This document shows, in pieces, positions 62,101 to 64,000 of a stretch of DNA of 64,000 nt. A program made the position numbers and the translations under genes. Numbering within the stretch: position 1 is the stretch's first letter; each line of letters opens with the position of its first letter. This stretch comes from a virus. Location of the stretch: the IMG/VR virus record IMGVR_UViG_3300026097_000013, positions 56,485 through 120,484 of that record. One strand, given 5' to 3'. The notes beneath the pieces were generated by a model, which searched no databases, was not told the origin of the DNA, and saw only the letters and a list, made by a program, of their open reading frames with translations.

Positions 62101-64000
62101 AAAACGTGACGGCGCTTACGAATTACAACGCATACTAGTAAGTGAGTATCGAACAACTGATAGACAATTTGGTAAACATATACAAATAGCCCAAGACGAA
62201 AGCTATTATACACTTATGGTATCTAGTGATCCAGTAGGTTTAGCTAGAGACCAAGAAGGAGAATGGAGAAAAAATCCTGGCAGCATCGAAATATTCCGAC
62301 ATGGTAGCAAAGATGTTAACTTTGCAGGTGAATACCAATTTAGAGAGTATAGTGAAGGCGAAGTTGTAACATTCAAAGACGACTATTACGAAGCAATAAA
62401 AGATTCTCCAATAGACGAAAATTTACAATTTATTAGAAATAGTTTGTATTGGAAAAACATTAGTTGGCGCCGTTCTACAGATGAAAACTTTAGAGGCGAG
62501 TTTAATTCTGCACAAAGCTATGCAACAGGCAATATTGTTGAATTTAATAATAATTTATATAGTGCATTAACAAATATTTCTCAAGGCGCTGCATGGAATA
62601 GTGCAGACTGGAATCTAATAGATTACAAAATTGACTATATTGGATATTTGCCTAATCTAACTGGCAAAGCTTATTTTGACGAAGAAGTTTTCGATCCTAT
62701 TGAAAATATTGATCAATTTGCACAATCATTTAGTTTAAGTGAAGATGCAAATACTTTAGTTGTAAGTTCTAGACAAACTGAAACAGATAGTACAGAAACT
62801 ATTAAAATTATAGTTTACAAGCAGTTTGACGACAAGTATATGGTTTCTCAAATCGTAGAAAGACCAGTAGATGCTGATAAAGAATCATGGGGCCAGCAGG
62901 TTACTATTAACCCTCAAGGCACATCTTTTGCAGTAAGTGCAAACTTAGCTGACAACATTAAAAACGATCAAGGATTAGTTTATGTTTATTCTTTAGGTAC
63001 TGACGGATTCTTTGGAGTCGCTGGCAATCCAACACAAACACTAGCATCTCCAAACAACGAAGTAGCAGAGCAATTTGGACATAAAATACATTTTGGCAAT
63101 GATAATCTTGTTGTAACAAGTTTAAATGGCGATCAGCTTATACCTACTAGATTTGATACAAAAACCGAATATGTTGATTCGTACTTAGTTGGATATGATT
63201 CTGGTATAGATCTAAAATCCTTAAATGATATACTATTTAAATCAGTAGTAGATGGTGTTTTCGAGTATAGAGATTATAAACTTTATACTAATGATTTAAT
63301 TAACTATTTTGGTAAAACTTATAAAGTACTAGTTGATACGGTTTATAATCCTAGCTCTTTTGATGTAACAGATACTTTAACATTTAATGAAGTAGAACCT
63401 CAGCCGATATATGTTGATACGGTTTTTGACTCAACATCGGCTGATTCAGAAAGCGAAACTACATTTGATAGTGGATTTACAACATTCCAAAATATTAAAC
63501 TAGACACTGGAGTAGTTTATGTATACGAGAACCTTTCTGATAGACTAGTTTATGCAGAGTCGTTTAGATATGAAAATGCGGGTGTTGAATTTGGCGAAAA
63601 CATACATTCAGTGAATAATCACGTTTATGTTGGAATGACTGATCAGTTATTAAACAGCACTAAAGGTATAGTACTTGACTATAGAAAAGGCAAAGGATTG
63701 TCTAGTTGGAATAAAATTAGACAATCGATACCTGCTGTAGATATAACTAAAATTCGTGGAGCATTCCTATATAACAAGCGTACCGATCAAATTGTTTCTT
63801 ACATAGACTACATTGATCCTATACAGGGAAAAATTGCAGGCCCAGCAGATCAAGATATTACTTATAAAACTGGATTCGATCCTGCAAAATATAACACAGG
63901 GGCAACAGCTGATAGTAGTGTTGATAAAGATCTAGCGTGGGGCAAAGATTATGTAGGTCAGGTATGGTGGAATATTCACAGCGCAAGATTTGCTTATCCT
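53123..64000 (+). CDS. Giant modular baseplate-region structural protein (3' end outside window)
   Basis: 3626 codons remain open to the window edge. I checked the frame at several points up to the last codon. It holds the position of T4 gp7, the wedge initiator, but is far larger than T4 gp7 (1032 residues). Features in order: a leading YFRTAANRKFLQGTLDQLIQ segment; DWDKFVNFREYYWLPNGP; several W/Y...G.IV.....YY modules (SGKRYEKGTVVENNNSYYRV, DYTIGSIVKFKQFYYVATK, SYATGNIVEFNNNLYSAL); FG-GAP-like propeller blades (FSKSIAASSNNLDVFIGAPG, FGESVAASPDGEYVVVGIP, GQQVTINPQGTSFAVSANLA); and VGQVWWNIHSARFAYP at the end. Similar giant ORFs occur after gp6 in marine T4-like phages as I recall. Wedge or peripheral baseplate role is inferred from place. 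Confidence 0.75.
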   Translation, partial: MAYNDNQNESALPVPGKNNKRTASDFLPKYFRTAANRKFLQGTLDQLIQPGVAEKLNFYAGRETAKSFQAEDLYLNDVSDNRKNYQLEPALVIKDDLDNVKYYKDYNDYMNQLSNFGANTQDHSRTNTQESYAWNPNIDWDKFVNFREYYWLPNGPMSVNVRGQSKEVTSTYTVTLADNVDNVSYLFSPDGLTSNPTLKLFRGQTYKFEIDTPGYPIAFAISRTFTPGSAIVQAGNEGIRDNGTFGGTLYDETGTTYDVGGFIVEPSAGGVLGFEDDDNVSTLYPDGISKFDENGNEIEIVWVEKGTIEFTIPDNAPDRLYYISRNNIDTSGLIRIYDIEENSFLDVGNEVLGKKTYTSANGVTFSNGMKIRFQGDITPDVYEENEWYIEGVGDKIRLVRDVDLTIPSAYSQNIQVPFDSVGFDNLPFANASAYAADKDYLVINRASQDRNPWSRYNKWFHRDVIEQSFTYNNTPVEIDQDARAKRPVIEFEAGLKLFNFGTEAKQDVDVVDTFTKDVFSTIEGKEGYNIDGIELAEGMRILFTADTDILVSGKIYQVKFIKIGNTRQISLVETDDTMPLENETAFVTQGNKYAGQTFYFNGSVWNQAQQKTKRNQPPLFDLCCPFGSEYADVTTFESSTFSGTKVFSYREGTGTDDSELGFPLTYRTIENSGDIVFDFNLLNDSFTYQLDEELITVTTDTSNLRKYTSRNTFNYVNGYSSIPTQSKQYVIRQYVADELSLNNYTIDVYDNAGDLNDLKVVVYVNNKIKFEFTDFEIDRVNKKALVRFYNDLNENDVVKIKTSSSTAKNSNGYYEFPHNLERNPLNNDITEFTLGEVIDHVDTMIEEINGFAGTYPGTSNLRDLGDLDRFGKRFVKHSGPINLPLYHTTSKKYNIINAIRYSKQEYAKFKRIFLETAEKLGLDTLPKQHVDAILKEINKDKIKSQPFYFSDMIPVGANNAIEYKVLDSRTRLYALSNDFNLASLSPKAVLVYLNNKQLKHGLDYNFDNQGFVSINAGQQVNDIITIYEYESTDGSYVAPTPTKLGLFPKYEPQLLIDDTYQTSEPITTGPFKIYGEVAEGFFRAGTRGWFYPVFTSEAAAQEYAEQQGLQETTSHTHQFLGLNRVLYMPNIGSTHGGQDNPSFDTYPVGIPMIKGHDGSYVRAYLDYRDELLIELENRIFNNIKIDYDINKIDIKTFEGGEFRNSLFTREEINNTLLGDFTEWLQLVDNDYTDNFFYLRQNEFTFNYGSFSSPTGKSLAGFWRGIYNYIYDTDTPHTTPWEMLGFAIKPDWWNKTYGPAPYTRENNILWKDLEEGVVRRPNQPIEYRPNYSRPNLRNFIPVDSQGRLKAPLAAGVVNGFVLRQASDNFTFGDQSPVEAAWRRSSEYPFAIITSYLLNNPAKALGLGFDLSRIERNLAGQWSYTETQKPLQLNNVLLPNTYQSSQRIQTSGFVNYIYNLISSDILSVYNEYVDDISRITNQLGFKLGGFTDKQKINLLLDSKSPQQVQTDGGIFVPQENYKVFLNTSSPIDIITYSGIVIEKISSGFVIRGYNQNDPVFKYYDYISSSKTIPVTVGGISEATTPWESGKRYEKGTVVENNNSYYRVVTTFTAGEQFDTENLAKLPGLPTLGGKTALFRRNFDKRQIKLLSYGSKLNTSQEVVDFILGYGEYLKAQGFTFDNVEVDGSVENWDKSAREFLFWTTQGWASGTVLSISPSAGKLEFDPIYSVVDDLSDPFYPYSILKSNGDPLDVSFRTMLRDGNSFGIQTAVNNDQEGLYNVSLPLVQKEHVVLLDNSTIFNDVIYKPETGYRQERLKVLGYRSDEWEGGLNIPGFVYDDAKVVDWETWEDYTIGSIVKFKQFYYVATKNVTGAAEFDPTGWYRLSEKPESELVTNFDYRINQFADFYDLDTAGFDEELQKMAQHLTAYQKRDYLANIINDDVSQYKFYQGFIQDKGTKNALDKLFKKLSSANKESLEFYEEWALQVGRYGATDNIEQVEFNLEENKMVESPQIIELAERLPETNFEKIYRILPQEVYDRPLDYDHNPFPITVLNIDSRSNVVKSGGYVAEDDVTYIAGTIEELAGTDTNLISLSDYIWIPGFRDQEWAVFQNTDSGLRVNRVVKTGRTASTGEFIAEVYTNKWAANFVTEDDLISIRGSQTQRITGIYKINSINLDKIEILLPSNNFIQFADEDFMLTKLRNVRVPDLESLNALVQENIYTGQKIWVDDFDNNGNWSVVENTRQFTRSNSISNPTEFDSTQHEFSKSIAASSNNLDVFIGAPGDQNGKVHVFKRTKENWDLRNTQELGFNSYPLEWKPNTQFFVSNKIAYYNDMLSTPRWEYYVANTTHISGSSLNKRLLEDGTEETLTTLWRSVSDPQEFLNPIGSNFGESVAASPDGEYVVVGIPNASEVKTRDKGEFDPSQTYAKNDIVRYRSSIWKANREILPEVSAQPFSTFDTYNNIISASDADSTSITLLMTADPGINRNIADGDDNLKHFLVKAPKDMYLGTKPNDRVTLYWNEVSYAYPTLDPNEPFDGEIDNIDFASLSRTHTIEEKIDHVFFFDTFVTIPNVGDIIENDTGSAEVHYVSVKNDSMVVYVKNTNGIFGISGELFTVDENFLGFYEEQGYSTSDNLGGFWFISNYDAENPADPNNFVYYNNGRYFDQGKGLVYVDVQVSDDQLDPNPYYNIQGTIQEIGPYVTKKNQVSFITQLSFEGDLGGVESIYPSDLWVVRAGKEFTNTIDAGDIIEFELFEGDNRVVDFTNTGLSYDAINGTQTVQEKWDGYIDFDLVPGRTGDVFEPKADWEFDTESNNFVYVGDGDTVEDAQIPFDEFGGLAATSSTTSSAKVKFVQRNFNRLRVYLKIEPTSVGRFVELNNIGSYQLRRVRAGTADRIMGIVDDTNNNINLGTEKVGELIVFRNTETFDAVSEWNNVVPLVDEEYIIYNEGSDVDGVSRAANPPYSLNKDYTQIYNIPADKSGTAGPDNEGAIAIYRRKRDGAYELQRILVSEYRTTDRQFGKHIQIAQDESYYTLMVSSDPVGLARDQEGEWRKNPGSIEIFRHGSKDVNFAGEYQFREYSEGEVVTFKDDYYEAIKDSPIDENLQFIRNSLYWKNISWRRSTDENFRGEFNSAQSYATGNIVEFNNNLYSALTNISQGAAWNSADWNLIDYKIDYIGYLPNLTGKAYFDEEVFDPIENIDQFAQSFSLSEDANTLVVSSRQTETDSTETIKIIVYKQFDDKYMVSQIVERPVDADKESWGQQVTINPQGTSFAVSANLADNIKNDQGLVYVYSLGTDGFFGVAGNPTQTLASPNNEVAEQFGHKIHFGNDNLVVTSLNGDQLIPTRFDTKTEYVDSYLVGYDSGIDLKSLNDILFKSVVDGVFEYRDYKLYTNDLINYFGKTYKVLVDTVYNPSSFDVTDTLTFNEVEPQPIYVDTVFDSTSADSESETTFDSGFTTFQNIKLDTGVVYVYENLSDRLVYAESFRYENAGVEFGENIHSVNNHVYVGMTDQLLNSTKGIVLDYRKGKGLSSWNKIRQSIPAVDITKIRGAFLYNKRTDQIVSYIDYIDPIQGKIAGPADQDITYKTGFDPAKYNTGATADSSVDKDLAWGKDYVGQVWWNIHSARFAYP

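Overview
The window is an AT-rich stretch of a T4-like (Tevenvirinae-type) marine myovirus genome. It carries a recognisable set of T4 core genes: capsid gp23, scaffold gp22, protease gp21, portal gp20, recombination genes gp46/gp47, late sigma factor gp55, and baseplate genes gp26, gp51, gp53, gp5, gp25 and gp6. Structural families around them are ones I associate with phages of marine picocyanobacteria and SAR11-type bacteria: fibre proteins with W..(T)xY...DIV repeats, GDFRVG-signature fibre tips, a giant baseplate-region ORF and a flavin-dependent tryptophan halogenase. No photosynthesis or other host-specific gene lies in the window, so the exact host is not determinable here. Both ends are cut inside genes.

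Layout. 1-1424 (minus): tryptophan halogenase, C-terminus outside the window, with its own consensus sigma70-type promoter. 1494-22590 (minus): a fibre/virion-surface block with a tail-chaperone-like protein, a Gly/Cys-rich adhesin, two 1580-residue fibres, two smaller fibre paralogues and several small virion proteins. 22718-22748: terminator of the head operon. 22773-29442 (minus): head operon transcribed 20 > small gene > unknown gene > acidic core > 21 > 22 > 23. 29442-34524 (minus): a GIY-YIG/NUMOD3 endonuclease and a very large, internally repetitive tape-measure protein. 34603-35699 (plus): gp26-gp51, ending in a terminator that lies inside the convergent gene. 35700-36230 (minus): small gene. 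36231-36784: about 550 bases without a credible gene but rich in hairpins. 36785-40246 (minus): gp47-gp46-small ORF-GIY-YIG gene, led by a perfect sigma70-type promoter. 40304-41146 (minus): gp55. 41234 to end (plus): tail-tube cap/baseplate operon (gp48-like, gp53, hub proteins, gp5, gp25, gp6) running into an ORF of at least 3626 codons.

Regulation. Two promoter classes can be read directly. TTGACA/TATAAT promoters precede the halogenase, gp47 and gp55 (the last with an imperfect -10). T4-late-type ATAAATA boxes precede most structural transcription units. This fits early or middle expression of recombination genes and gp55 from host RNA polymerase, followed by gp55-directed late transcription of capsid, tail and fibre genes. 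The gp55/gp48 intergenic region shows this in miniature, with the early promoter of the late sigma factor directly abutting a late box on the other strand.

Most unusual points: the multi-domain plug-in architecture of four related fibre genes, a cysteine-dense glycine-rich adhesin, repeated GDD.LFSQPV and GQ.DP.LA.AA peptide cassettes shared by two adjacent hub genes, a 10-repeat tape measure, a structured noncoding segment, and the giant modular ORF at the right edge. All function calls are from reading sequence and motif memory; no database search was possible.
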